DNA of 64,000 bases. Source: G963676655 sp963676655. GTDB lineage: Bacteria > Verrucomicrobiota > Lentisphaeria > Victivallales > Victivallaceae. A program made the translations under genes and the position numbers. Below the pieces are notes generated by a model. It was not told the origin of the DNA and did no database searches. It saw only the letters and a list, made by a program, of their open reading frames with translations. This document shows positions 42,220 to 50,531 of the stretch, one piece after another. The stretch is from assembly GCA_963676655.2 (NCBI GenBank), contig CAXXKX010000003.1, forward strand, positions 1,922,001 through 1,986,000, in the 5' to 3' direction. Numbering within the stretch: position 1 is the first letter of the stretch; each line of letters begins with the position of its first letter.

Positions 42220-43320
42220 TTAGATTATTTCCAAACCGTCACGATCAGGCAGAACCGGGAACGGGGCGGATGGAATGGTTTGGTACCAGAACGCAACTGA
42301 ACATATATCATGCATTCCCGGCAGAAAACGGCCGCCGTCGCGCCAGCCGAGAGCCTGAATCGTCACTTTGAGATCATTTTTGAAGCGGATTGGGTCCATG
42401 ACATGCCAGCGGTACATTGAATGGCGCTGATTGGCCACATATAATCCGTCCGGCTTGATAACCTGATGCATTCCAAGATACGGTGAAGTATAAATCTGAT
42501 AACCGTTGATATCCCAATTGTATGAACCGCCGAAATAATCTTCAGTTCCGGTGCCGCAAATGGTCGGGTATTCGCTGTCACCGTCAATATAAAACTTGAT
42601 CTCGCCCTCGCCCCACCAGCGGTTGTTGTTGATCCCCCATCCCATGGCGGTGCCGACATAATGTCCCTGCCCTTTGATGCCGTCGACGATTGTGTAAACA
42701 TCCTTGTAAGGCAGCGGGTTGACCCGGCGGAACTGGGCATGGAAATAAGCCGCGTCTTCCGGCACTTCGGTCAAGGTGTAATTAATCTGGAAATAAAGTC
42801 CGGCGTTATCAGTCGGATGGATATTTTCCATCGTTATTTTGCAGTGCTTTCGAAACGGCATTTCCCAGAAACAGTTCATCCCGTTTTTCGGATTTACCGA
42901 TACCGGTTCGGAGTTGACCCGGGGAAAATGCTCGACCGAACGCGGATCTTTCCGGGAGTTCATCCAGGGACAGGCGAAGAAATCATTGACCGGACATTCA
43001 ACCGAAGGTGTGTCTTGATTGTCCCAGTATATCCGCAGAATCGAGTCGCGGCAGATTGAGCCGGTCAGCCACATGCTTTGGATCGCTCCCGGACCATCGA
43101 TATCTGCCATGATAAACGTTTCACCGGGTTCTATCGGGTCCCAGGCATGGCATTTCCAGCCGGTGCCGAGATCGCGGGCCGGACCGTCCGGCGCGGCCGG
43201 AGCCATGCCGCCCTGACCTTTACCACCGGACCTGTTTTCTGAAGAGATCGAACGGGTTTCCGCATCGCTCAAACGTGAAAGATTGCCAAGACTCATCCCC
43301 AAACCGTTAAATTTACTCAT
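42220..43320 (-). CDS. DUF2961 family protein, copy B
   Basis: 366-residue DUF2961 protein. It shares with copy A the GPGAIQSMWLTG strand, CPVNDFFACPW, GWGINNNRWWGEGE, GTGTEDYFGGSYNW and VAFWYQT motifs, so the pair is an old tandem duplication. No signal peptide, so the enzyme is probably cytoplasmic. It is divergent from the AraC regulator at 43428 and is likely controlled by it. Its stop codon is formed within the TTAG duplication of the MITE (the target base sequence supplied the stop), so the coding end may or may not be original. Confidence 0.87.
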   Translation of the reverse strand: MSKFNGLGMSLGNLSRLSDAETRSISSENRSGGKGQGGMAPAAPDGPARDLGTGWKCHAWDPIEPGETFIMADIDGPGAIQSMWLTGSICRDSILRIYWDNQDTPSVECPVNDFFACPWMNSRKDPRSVEHFPRVNSEPVSVNPKNGMNCFWEMPFRKHCKITMENIHPTDNAGLYFQINYTLTEVPEDAAYFHAQFRRVNPLPYKDVYTIVDGIKGQGHYVGTAMGWGINNNRWWGEGEIKFYIDGDSEYPTICGTGTEDYFGGSYNWDINGYQIYTSPYLGMHQVIKPDGLYVANQRHSMYRWHVMDPIRFKNDLKVTIQALGWRDGGRFLPGMHDICSVAFWYQTIPSAPFPVLPDRDGLEII

Positions 43321-43427
43321 GATACAATTCCCTGTATTTGTATTTTATGATTGTAGTGATATTATTTAATATATAATTTTTATGCTCAATGTAAATGCAC
43401 AATGCTATGATAAATTTGTAGTATATT

Positions 43428-44231
43428 ATGGAAAATTCATTTAAACGTTTTTATCGAAAATCTAAAAGGAAACCGGAATTCACCGTTAATGGCGTTGGGG
43501 TTCGTGAGCCGATGCTTAGTGGAATTGTTGATCGGCCCGGTGGAACCGGAGATTCTTTATTGATGTTTTTTTATGATGATATAGCAGTAAATCTGGAGAA
43601 AAATAAAAAAGACATTCCGGCCGGTTCGATGATCTACTGGGAGAAATGCGGCCATTACTATGGTCGAACTGATAAGAACTGGATGCATACCTGGATTCAT
43701 TTTGACGGCCCCGAAGCCACGCAAATAGTCCGCAGGGCCGGCTTGAGGCCGTTTCAGGTTTTTTCCCCGCCCATGGAATTAGTCGAAAGGATGTTGATGC
43801 AAATAGATAGGGAAATGAGCAGGATGGTTCCGGATATGGTTATTGTCCGCAATCTTTTTGAGGTCTTTATCCGGGAGATTGTTCGAGCCGGAGCGGATGG
43901 AACAGTCCAGATTCCAATGAGAATGGAAGAGATAAGGCTATATATCGAAAATAACTATCGAAAGAGCATTCCGCTGGAAAAACTGGCCAGAAAATTTTCG
44001 ATATCCAAACCGCATCTTTCGGCGGAATTCAAACGCTGGTTCGGTTTGCCGCCCGGCGAATACCAGATTGAACAAAGATTGCGTGAAGCGGAAATATTAT
44101 TGATGGACAATAATCTGCAAATAGCCGATGTTGCCGAAAGAGTCGGCTGGGATGATGTCTGCCACTTTTCAAAGATATTCAAAAAGCACCGTGCAAAATC
44201 CCCGTCAGCGGCCCGTCATAGCACCGGATAA
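43428..44231 (+). CDS. AraC-family regulator
   Basis: 267-residue AraC/XylS regulator. An N-terminal cupin-like sensing domain (about 10-110, MIYWEKCGHYYGR... WIHFDG) is followed by a C-terminal double helix-turn-helix (about 165-262) with IPLEKLARKFSISKPHLSAEFKRWFGLPP and IADVAERVGWDDVCHFSKIFKKH. It is transcribed away from DUF2961 copy B across a 107-bp gap and probably activates that gene and its neighbours in response to a sugar. No Shine-Dalgarno sequence is visible before the ATG. Confidence 0.92.
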   Translation: MENSFKRFYRKSKRKPEFTVNGVGVREPMLSGIVDRPGGTGDSLLMFFYDDIAVNLEKNKKDIPAGSMIYWEKCGHYYGRTDKNWMHTWIHFDGPEATQIVRRAGLRPFQVFSPPMELVERMLMQIDREMSRMVPDMVIVRNLFEVFIREIVRAGADGTVQIPMRMEEIRLYIENNYRKSIPLEKLARKFSISKPHLSAEFKRWFGLPPGEYQIEQRLREAEILLMDNNLQIADVAERVGWDDVCHFSKIFKKHRAKSPSAARHSTG

Positions 44232-44306
44232 AACAACCCGTCAGATTTCCGTCATTTTATGCAATTAATTGAATAATAGAATGTTCAATCCGTCACTTCG
44301 CCGGTT

Positions 44307-44777
44307 TTATCCGTTAAGCACCTCAAGGGCTTTCGGAACCGTATCATTCGGCTTGACTTTATACCAGACTCCGATTAGCTTGCCTTTTTCATCGATCAGG
44401 AACGAGGAGCGGATGATCCCGAAATATTTTTTGCCGTACATGCTTTTTTCGCCCCAAACCCCGAATGCTTCAGCGACTTTATGTTCGGTATCGCAAAGCA
44501 GTTGGAAGTTGAGTTCATTCTTTTCGATGAATTTACGTTGTTTTGCCGGTTCATCCGGGCTGATTCCCAGCGCCACGACATCTTTGATGACTGGAATGTC
44601 ATTTACCGCGTCGCGGACCGCGCAGGACTGTGTGGTGCAGCCGGAAGTCAAGGCTTTCGGGTAAAAATAAATCAGTACTTTTTTACCGCGAAATTGCGCC
44701 AGGGAGACTTCCTGTTCATCCTGATTGATCAAAGTAAAATCCGGAGCGTTGTCGCCGATTGCCAATTGCTTACTCAT
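44307..44777 (-). CDS. bcp: Thioredoxin-dependent peroxiredoxin (Bcp/PrxQ)
   Basis: 156-residue peroxiredoxin that reduces hydroperoxides. The peroxidatic Cys47 and resolving Cys52 are in SGCTTQSC, five residues apart as in PrxQ/Bcp. APDFTLINQDEQEVSL is the conserved opening and YPKALTSG the active-site turn. Its start follows GAGGAAATT. It is a stand-alone gene, convergent with the AraC gene (gap 75 bases). Confidence 0.95.
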   Translation of the reverse strand: MSKQLAIGDNAPDFTLINQDEQEVSLAQFRGKKVLIYFYPKALTSGCTTQSCAVRDAVNDIPVIKDVVALGISPDEPAKQRKFIEKNELNFQLLCDTEHKVAEAFGVWGEKSMYGKKYFGIIRSSFLIDEKGKLIGVWYKVKPNDTVPKALEVLNG

Positions 44778-44849
44778 AATTTCCTCCTTATACGTTGGTT
44801 CTTATAAGTAAGTTACATGGTAAATCAGAAAGATGCAATAGTCTGAAAC

Positions 44850-44894
44850 GAAATAAAAACCCGGAGTTAAATCACTTTACTCGATTACTCCGGG
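44850..44894 (-). terminator. Intrinsic terminator of the UroD-like gene
   Basis: On the minus strand an 8-bp stem (CCCGGAGT pairs with ACTCCGGG, 44860-44867 and 44887-44894) is followed by GTTTTTATTT. It lies 70-110 bases past the UroD-like stop. Confidence 0.7.
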
Positions 44895-44961
44895 GCTATG
44901 TCTGATTGCTCATTTTCAGCACAGACTAAATTTTCATTTCTAATTAGTAATTTCTAATTAA

Positions 44962-46131
44962 TTAGAACGTTTCCCGGATCTTATCAGTATAGTGACGAAC
45001 CAGATCCCAATCTGATTCCGGCGGCAGGCGATGGTCGGGACATGGAATAAAGCCGCCAAGTGCGACCTGTTCCTTAAGACGTTCGATTTCCGCGTCGACC
45101 GCGGCGCGGTCTTTGCAGACGGCGTGTTTGTTCATCGCACCGACGCCGCGCAGTTCTTTTCCGTATTTTTCCCGCCACGGCGTGATTTTCGCGTCCCAGA
45201 CGCCTACTTCGATCGGGAACATAACATTAACGCCGCCTTCCAACCACAGGGGGACGAGTGAGTCAATCAGGCCGTCACAGTCGACCGCTGCCAGTGTACA
45301 ACCGTATTGTTTCAGTAAATCGGTAATTCGTTTATAAGCCGGTACGCAATGCTCCGCGAAGAAATCAGGAGAAACCAGCGGGCCGCTGCGGAAACAGATA
45401 TCTTCCCAGAAGTGCGCGAGATCGGGGCGAAAACCGGCTTCAAGCGTATATTTGACGTTCTGATAGGCGACCTCATTGATCGTTTCCATCATTTCTTTTA
45501 AAAGTACCGGATCGTCAATCTGCAGATAGCTCAAATTGACAACTCCGACGACATTCCGCAGATAGCCGATGGTACTGCCGCCCCATATCGCATACGAGAA
45601 GTCACGTTCGTTTTGGGCCATAAATTCACGACCGCCCTCTTTATAGAGCAGGTATTTTTGCGGCGTAATTTTAACTTTTGTATTCAATATCCGGTCTTTA
45701 TTCCATTGATAGCGGTCCTTATAATATTTTTCCCAGCTCGGACGATCAGTCAGCAGGTGTTCAATTTCGGCCGGAATTGAAATGTTGTCAGGAGTATGCA
45801 GCAAGGTCACTCCCTGAGCGTCGCGAATATGTTTTGATCCATCCGGAAACTCTTTTATTACTTCCCGCTCAAATCCGGGATCAAGATAGGCATTTGGACA
45901 AAAACAGCAACCGCCGAAATCATGATCCCAGCCCAGCATCCGGTCCATTTCCGTATCGATTTCGTTGCCGTCGCTCCACCCGTCGGCCATTGCCTGCGTG
46001 ATGTGCCCTTCCGCCGCCCACTTTTGGAGCAGTTCTCTCCAGTACCCGAAATGCAATACCGGCATCCGGTCATAATCCTGATAATTCAATACTGCAAGCA
46101 AACGTTCCCGCGCGGTCATTTCCCGTTCCAT
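44962..46131 (-). CDS. Uroporphyrinogen-decarboxylase-family protein
   Basis: 389-residue TIM-barrel protein of the URO-D superfamily, starting at ATG 46131 with AAGGAAAATATC upstream; the ATG at 46170 extends into AT-rich DNA. The start MTARERLLAVLNYQDYDRMPV is typical of the many URO-D-like paralogues in anaerobes and Lentisphaerae that are thought to be corrinoid-dependent methyltransferases. True HemE function is unlikely given the divergence and the lack of other heme genes nearby. It is divergent from an AraC regulator, so it may belong to a catabolic system. Confidence 0.85.
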   Translation of the reverse strand: MEREMTARERLLAVLNYQDYDRMPVLHFGYWRELLQKWAAEGHITQAMADGWSDGNEIDTEMDRMLGWDHDFGGCCFCPNAYLDPGFEREVIKEFPDGSKHIRDAQGVTLLHTPDNISIPAEIEHLLTDRPSWEKYYKDRYQWNKDRILNTKVKITPQKYLLYKEGGREFMAQNERDFSYAIWGGSTIGYLRNVVGVVNLSYLQIDDPVLLKEMMETINEVAYQNVKYTLEAGFRPDLAHFWEDICFRSGPLVSPDFFAEHCVPAYKRITDLLKQYGCTLAAVDCDGLIDSLVPLWLEGGVNVMFPIEVGVWDAKITPWREKYGKELRGVGAMNKHAVCKDRAAVDAEIERLKEQVALGGFIPCPDHRLPPESDWDLVRHYTDKIRETF

Positions 46132-46264
46132 GATATTTTCCTTTTTGTTTGAAAATAAGAAATTAAACAATGCACTTTAAATAAATATAATGTATAAATA
46201 ACATAAAATCTATGGTAAAAAGAAAGAATACATGTATGATAATAAGATAAACAAAAGGAATACT

Positions 46265-46993
46265 ATGGAAATTAATATTTGTATCCTGACCCCGGTAAAT
46301 CCCGGCAATCAGTGGGGGCCCCGGACAATCCTCGATTACGAATTGGTTTATATTGAATCGGGTAACTTTTCATATCAGGAAGATTCCAAAACGCTTGTTC
46401 TGAGGCCGGATCAATGCTTGCTGATTCCGCCGGATACAGAACATGTATTGCGCGAGGCGGCGGGAAAAGAGGGGCTGATCAGCTGCGTACATCTTGATCC
46501 GCCCGAAGATCTCAAACGGCCGGAGCAAATAACCGGCTGCCGGAGTCAGCCGTCAATATCCGTTTTGTTTCGACAAATCATCTCTGAATTTGCCGGAGCA
46601 AGTCCATGGCGGGACGAGCTGCTGAAGTCATTAGCCAGAACGATTTGGCTATCGCTGCTGAACGCTTGCGAAGGCGAAGCAGGCCGGCTTTCGGAAAGAA
46701 CCAAGGCAATGCTGAAATATCTTGATCAGCATCTTTATGAGAATGCCGGGCGCAAAGATTTGGCAACGCGATTTAATCTGACCCCGGAACATGTAAATGC
46801 GATATTTCGCCAGGAGTTGAATACAACCCCGACCAATTACGTGAACCGGCAGCGGATATATCACGCCTATCGTTTATTGACAGAGCAGGGATACAGCGTT
46901 AAAGAAGCGGCTGAATCCGTGGGATTTTGCGATGCGTTCTATTTTTCAAAGCTGTTCAAACGGATAATCGGCATTCCTCCCGCCAGAATATAA
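46265..46993 (+). CDS. AraC-family regulator
   Basis: 242-residue AraC/XylS protein from ATG 46265 (preceded by AAAAGGAATACT; an earlier ATG at 46232 has no such site). An N-terminal cupin-like domain (about 20-85) is followed by a C-terminal double helix-turn-helix with NAGRKDLATRFNLTPEHVNAIFR and VKEAAESVGFCDAFYFSKLFKRIIG. It is divergent from the UroD-like gene, which it probably regulates. The inducer is unknown. Confidence 0.9.
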   Translation: MEINICILTPVNPGNQWGPRTILDYELVYIESGNFSYQEDSKTLVLRPDQCLLIPPDTEHVLREAAGKEGLISCVHLDPPEDLKRPEQITGCRSQPSISVLFRQIISEFAGASPWRDELLKSLARTIWLSLLNACEGEAGRLSERTKAMLKYLDQHLYENAGRKDLATRFNLTPEHVNAIFRQELNTTPTNYVNRQRIYHAYRLLTEQGYSVKEAAESVGFCDAFYFSKLFKRIIGIPPARI

Positions 46994-47358
46994 CTCCTCA
47001 CGCTTCGAAAGCTTCCTGTTATCAACTCTATTTACGTGTTTTTAATATATTATATCATCACTTGATTTATTAAAAATTGATAAGTAGTTTTTCATTATAA
47101 TGTTATGACTATTATTATTTGCTGCTGTTTTTGGAAATTGATAAGTGATTTGGACTAAAAAAATAACGTATTTGTCAGCGGGATAACATTGTTAAAGGCT
47201 TGTCCGGCATCATTTTCCAGTGGTAATAACCGGATTGTCAACTAAATTATCTCTTTTGCCGGTCACGTTGTTGTTTTTTGGTCCGGATGGGACTATATTA
47301 CCCAATAATTTTATGTATGGAATCATCAATCTTAAATATTTTAAAGAAAGCGAAAAAA
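46994..47358. other. Gene-free AT-rich region before lpxA
   Basis: About 365 bases with no credible gene. AATTGATAAGT occurs at 47075-47085 and again at 47136-47146. The right part contains the lpxA promoter. Confidence 0.6.
47271..47299 (+). promoter_or_regulatory. Promoter of lpxA
   Basis: TTGTTT (47271-47276), 17-base spacer, TATATT (47294-47299), about 60 bases before the chosen lpxA start. Confidence 0.5.
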
Positions 47359-48156
47359 ATGGCCAAGATTCATCCAAGTTCAGTAGTTGAGGATGGCGCA
47401 GTATTGGCGGACGGTGTTGAAGTCGGACCAATGTGCTATGTCGGACCGGAAGTAAAAATCGGAGAAGGCACCCGGCTTATCGGTCAGTGTCATGTATCCG
47501 GCTGCACTACACTCGGTAAGGAAAATGTGATATATCCGTTTGCGTCGCTTGGCTGTAACGCGCAGGACATTTCCCCTCCCCCGGCTAAAACAACTTTGGT
47601 AATCGGCGATAAAAACGTTTTTCGTGAAGGCTGTACTGTTCACACCGGCGCTCACGATAAATGTGAAACCAAAGTCGGTAACAACAACTTCATTATGAAC
47701 TGTGCCCATATTGCCCACGACTGCATTATTCATGATCACGTAATTCTGGTCGGATATGCTGGAGCAACCGGTCACTGCGAAATCTTTGACCATGTCATTT
47801 GTTCGGCTTACAGCGGGATTCATCAGTTCTGCCGGATCGGGCGTTTTGCCATGCTCAGCGGCGGTTCCGTTTTTTCTCAGGATATTGCCCCGTTTGTGAT
47901 TGCCGAAGGCCGTAACGGTCCGGTTCGCGGAATCAATGTGGTTGGTTTGAAACGCAACGGCTTTTCTTCAGAAACAATCAAGGTTCTGCGGAATCTTTAT
48001 AAAATCTTTTTCCGTAGCGGGCTGAATTCTTCCAACGCGATCGCGAAGATCAAGGAAGAACTGCCGATGCTGCCTGAAGTTCAGGAGTTTCTGGATTTCT
48101 TCAATTCCAGTAAACGCGGCGTCCATCAGGGACGTACTCCGGGCAAGCGCGCTTAA
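47359..48156 (+). CDS. lpxA: UDP-GlcNAc O-acyltransferase (LpxA)
   Basis: 265-residue left-handed beta-helix acyltransferase that starts lipid A synthesis by moving a 3-hydroxyacyl chain from ACP to UDP-GlcNAc. I chose ATG 47359, which gives the normal family length; the ORF runs further upstream without conservation. Hexapeptide repeats fill about 5-185. The catalytic His is His120 in AHIAHDC, and IHQFCRIG and GLKRNGFS are family signatures. It shows the cell makes LPS. The other lpx genes are not in the window. Confidence 0.94.
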   Translation: MAKIHPSSVVEDGAVLADGVEVGPMCYVGPEVKIGEGTRLIGQCHVSGCTTLGKENVIYPFASLGCNAQDISPPPAKTTLVIGDKNVFREGCTVHTGAHDKCETKVGNNNFIMNCAHIAHDCIIHDHVILVGYAGATGHCEIFDHVICSAYSGIHQFCRIGRFAMLSGGSVFSQDIAPFVIAEGRNGPVRGINVVGLKRNGFSSETIKVLRNLYKIFFRSGLNSSNAIAKIKEELPMLPEVQEFLDFFNSSKRGVHQGRTPGKRA

Positions 48157-48183
48157 AATCAGTAACATCATAAGGATATTAAC

Positions 48184-49833
48184 ATGATTTCTGTAAACTC
48201 ATTACAAAAAAATCCCGGTTTTTCCAGACGTAAAGGTCCGGTCGTTCTGGTTATTATGGACGGAGTCGGGTTCGGCAAATATGCTGACGGCGATGCGTTC
48301 CTGCAAGCCTATACGCCGGAATTAAACGGACTGATGGAAAAATGTCCGATGGCTAAACTCAAGGCCCATGGCACTGCTGTCGGAATGCCTTCCGATGAAG
48401 ACATGGGCAACAGCGAAGTCGGTCATAACGCCATGGGCTGCGGCCGGGTGTTCGCGCAAGGCGCGAAGCTGGTTGACGATTCAGTGACCTCGGGCAAAGT
48501 GTTTGAAGGTGAAATCTGGCACGAGCTGACCCAAAACGTTATCGACAAAGACAGCACTTTGCATTTCATCGGTCTTTTCTCAGACGGCAATGTCCACAGT
48601 AACATCAGCCATCTGAAAGCAATGCTTGCAAAAGCCAAAGCGCAGGGTGTTAAGAAAGCGCGGATCCACATTCTGCTGGACGGTCGCGATGTGCCGGAAA
48701 CCTCCGCTCTGGATTATGTCGATCCGTTTGAAGAATTTCTGGCCGGACTTGACGCGGATTACCGGATCGCTTCCGGCGGCGGCCGCATGGTCATAACTAT
48801 GGACCGTTACGGCGCGAACTGGGATATGGTCCGCAAAGGCTGGGATATTCACGTCAAGGGTGTAGGCGATTACTATCCGAACGCTCATGAGGCCATTGTT
48901 GATTTGCGTGAAAAAACCGGCGCTATCGACCAGGATTTACCGCCGTTCGTTATCTCTGATGACGGCAAAACCCCGATCGGCCCGATTGTCGATGGTGACA
49001 GTGTGATATTCTTCAATTTCCGTGGAGACCGCGGATTGGAAATTACCGCCGCTTTCGAACAGGATGATTTTGACAAGTTTGATCGCGGTCCGAAACCGGA
49101 TGTCGTTTATGCCGGAATGATGGAATATGACGGTGACGCTCACGCTCCGAAAAAATACCTGGTTAATCCGCCGGATATCGAACGGACCCTCGGTGAATAT
49201 CTTTGTGCCAGCGATGAGCGCCAACTGGCGATCAGTGAAACCCAGAAATTCGGTCATGTCACCTATTTCTTTAACGGGAACCGGACCGGTTATTTTGATG
49301 AAACGAAAGAAAAATACGTTGAAATCCCGTCTGATATAGTGCCGTTTGAACAGCGTCCGTGGATGAAATGCGCTGAAATCACCGACTACGTGATCAAAGC
49401 GATTGAAGAAGGCGAGTACAGCTTTATCCGGTTGAATTTCCCCAACGGCGATATGGTCGGGCATACCGGCATATTCCAGGCGGTGTTGACCGGGATGGGC
49501 GGACTTGATATTTGTGTGCAGCGTATTCGTAAAGCGATTGAAAAAGCCGGCGGCGTGATGGTAATCACCGCCGACCACGGTAACTCAGACGATATGCTGG
49601 AACACGATAAAAAAGGTAACCTGAAATACGATAAGGCCGGCGTTCCGGCCCGTAAGACGAGTCACTCGCTGAATCCTGTTCCATGTATTATTTTTGACCC
49701 GCAGAACCAGGGTGAATATGGTCCTGAACTGCGCGAAGGTCTCGGCATCAGTTCAGTTGCCGCAACCTGTATCGAACTTCTCGGTTATATTCCGCCGGAA
49801 GACTACGATCCTAGCGTCTTGATCTTGAAATAA
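48184..49833 (+). CDS. gpmI: Phosphoglycerate mutase, cofactor-independent (GpmI)
   Basis: 549-residue, Mn-dependent glycolytic enzyme of the alkaline-phosphatase superfamily that interconverts 3- and 2-phosphoglycerate. The N-terminal VIMDGVGFG (metal) and NSEVGHNAMG with the phosphorylated Ser are clear. The later TADHGNSDDM completes the metal site. It is in the plus-strand run lpxA-gpmI-purO-uvrD, 27 bases after lpxA. Confidence 0.95.
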   Translation: MISVNSLQKNPGFSRRKGPVVLVIMDGVGFGKYADGDAFLQAYTPELNGLMEKCPMAKLKAHGTAVGMPSDEDMGNSEVGHNAMGCGRVFAQGAKLVDDSVTSGKVFEGEIWHELTQNVIDKDSTLHFIGLFSDGNVHSNISHLKAMLAKAKAQGVKKARIHILLDGRDVPETSALDYVDPFEEFLAGLDADYRIASGGGRMVITMDRYGANWDMVRKGWDIHVKGVGDYYPNAHEAIVDLREKTGAIDQDLPPFVISDDGKTPIGPIVDGDSVIFFNFRGDRGLEITAAFEQDDFDKFDRGPKPDVVYAGMMEYDGDAHAPKKYLVNPPDIERTLGEYLCASDERQLAISETQKFGHVTYFFNGNRTGYFDETKEKYVEIPSDIVPFEQRPWMKCAEITDYVIKAIEEGEYSFIRLNFPNGDMVGHTGIFQAVLTGMGGLDICVQRIRKAIEKAGGVMVITADHGNSDDMLEHDKKGNLKYDKAGVPARKTSHSLNPVPCIIFDPQNQGEYGPELREGLGISSVAATCIELLGYIPPEDYDPSVLILK

Positions 49834-49839
49834 CAGCTT

Positions 49840-49874
49840 GTCCGGGACCGCGTGTACAGGTTTATGGCCCGGAC
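49840..49874 (+). other. Hairpin between gpmI and IMP cyclohydrolase
   Basis: GTCCGGG (49840-49846) pairs perfectly with CCCGGAC (49868-49874) across a 21-base loop. No T-run follows, so it is more likely an RNA-processing or translational element than a terminator. Low certainty. Confidence 0.35.
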
Positions 49875-49893
49875 TGTAATGAAGGAGTAAATT

Positions 49894-50529
49894 ATGTATC
49901 TCGGAAGAATTGTCGCCGCAGGGCAGACCAAAGATGGTCGCGCAGTTGCCATGTACCGGGTTTCTTCACGGTCTTTTCCGAACCGCGAAGCCCGTAAAAT
50001 CAATGATACCGTATCGATTATGCCGCGTCCCGGTTTTGAAGGAGACTTGAGCAAAAATCCTTATATTGCCTATAATTGCATCAGGATGGCCCGCAACAGC
50101 GTGGTTGCTTCAAACGGGTCTCACACCGACCCGATCGTTGAAAAAATCGCGATGGGAATGTCGGCCCGCGACGCACTGGCGTTGAGCCTGCTGGCGATGG
50201 ATTACGAAAAAGACGATTACAACACCCCGCGCGTCGCGGCGGTGGCGGAGCTTAACTCAAGCAATGTCGTCCTTGGAATTGTCCGTCATGACGGTTTGAT
50301 CGTACGCGAGTTCCATGCGGAGCCCGGACAAATCTTCTATGTTTCAACCTATGAAAAAAATGTTCCCTGCGAACATTACAAAGACGAGGCCTTCAATGCG
50401 GAAAATGCCGCGGAAGCCTGTCAATACGCCATTGACGGCGGCGTCTTTGCCGATTTTGAACATCCGGTAACTTCCGCCGCGGCGGTAGCCGGTTACGATG
50501 GCTTTAATACTGCGGTCCTGAGTATCTGA
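49894..50529 (+). CDS. purO: IMP cyclohydrolase, PurO type
   Basis: 211-residue protein of the archaeal-type IMP cyclohydrolase family (PF07826), which closes FAICAR to IMP in the last step of purine synthesis. It is unlike the bacterial PurH domain. Motifs MYLGRIVAAGQT, RVSSRSFPNRE and GIVRHDGLIVREF match the family. Ribosome binding site GGAG precedes the ATG. It is 60 bases after gpmI and 2 bases before the helicase. If it is the main cyclohydrolase, the genome's PurH may lack that half. Confidence 0.88.
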   Translation: MYLGRIVAAGQTKDGRAVAMYRVSSRSFPNREARKINDTVSIMPRPGFEGDLSKNPYIAYNCIRMARNSVVASNGSHTDPIVEKIAMGMSARDALALSLLAMDYEKDDYNTPRVAAVAELNSSNVVLGIVRHDGLIVREFHAEPGQIFYVSTYEKNVPCEHYKDEAFNAENAAEACQYAIDGGVFADFEHPVTSAAAVAGYDGFNTAVLSI

Positions 50530-50531
50530 CG

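Noticed and set aside
44962..46131. HemE (heme biosynthesis) assignment for the URO-D-family gene
   Set aside because: Divergent sequence, AraC neighbour and absence of other heme genes fit the methyltransferase-like paralogues better.
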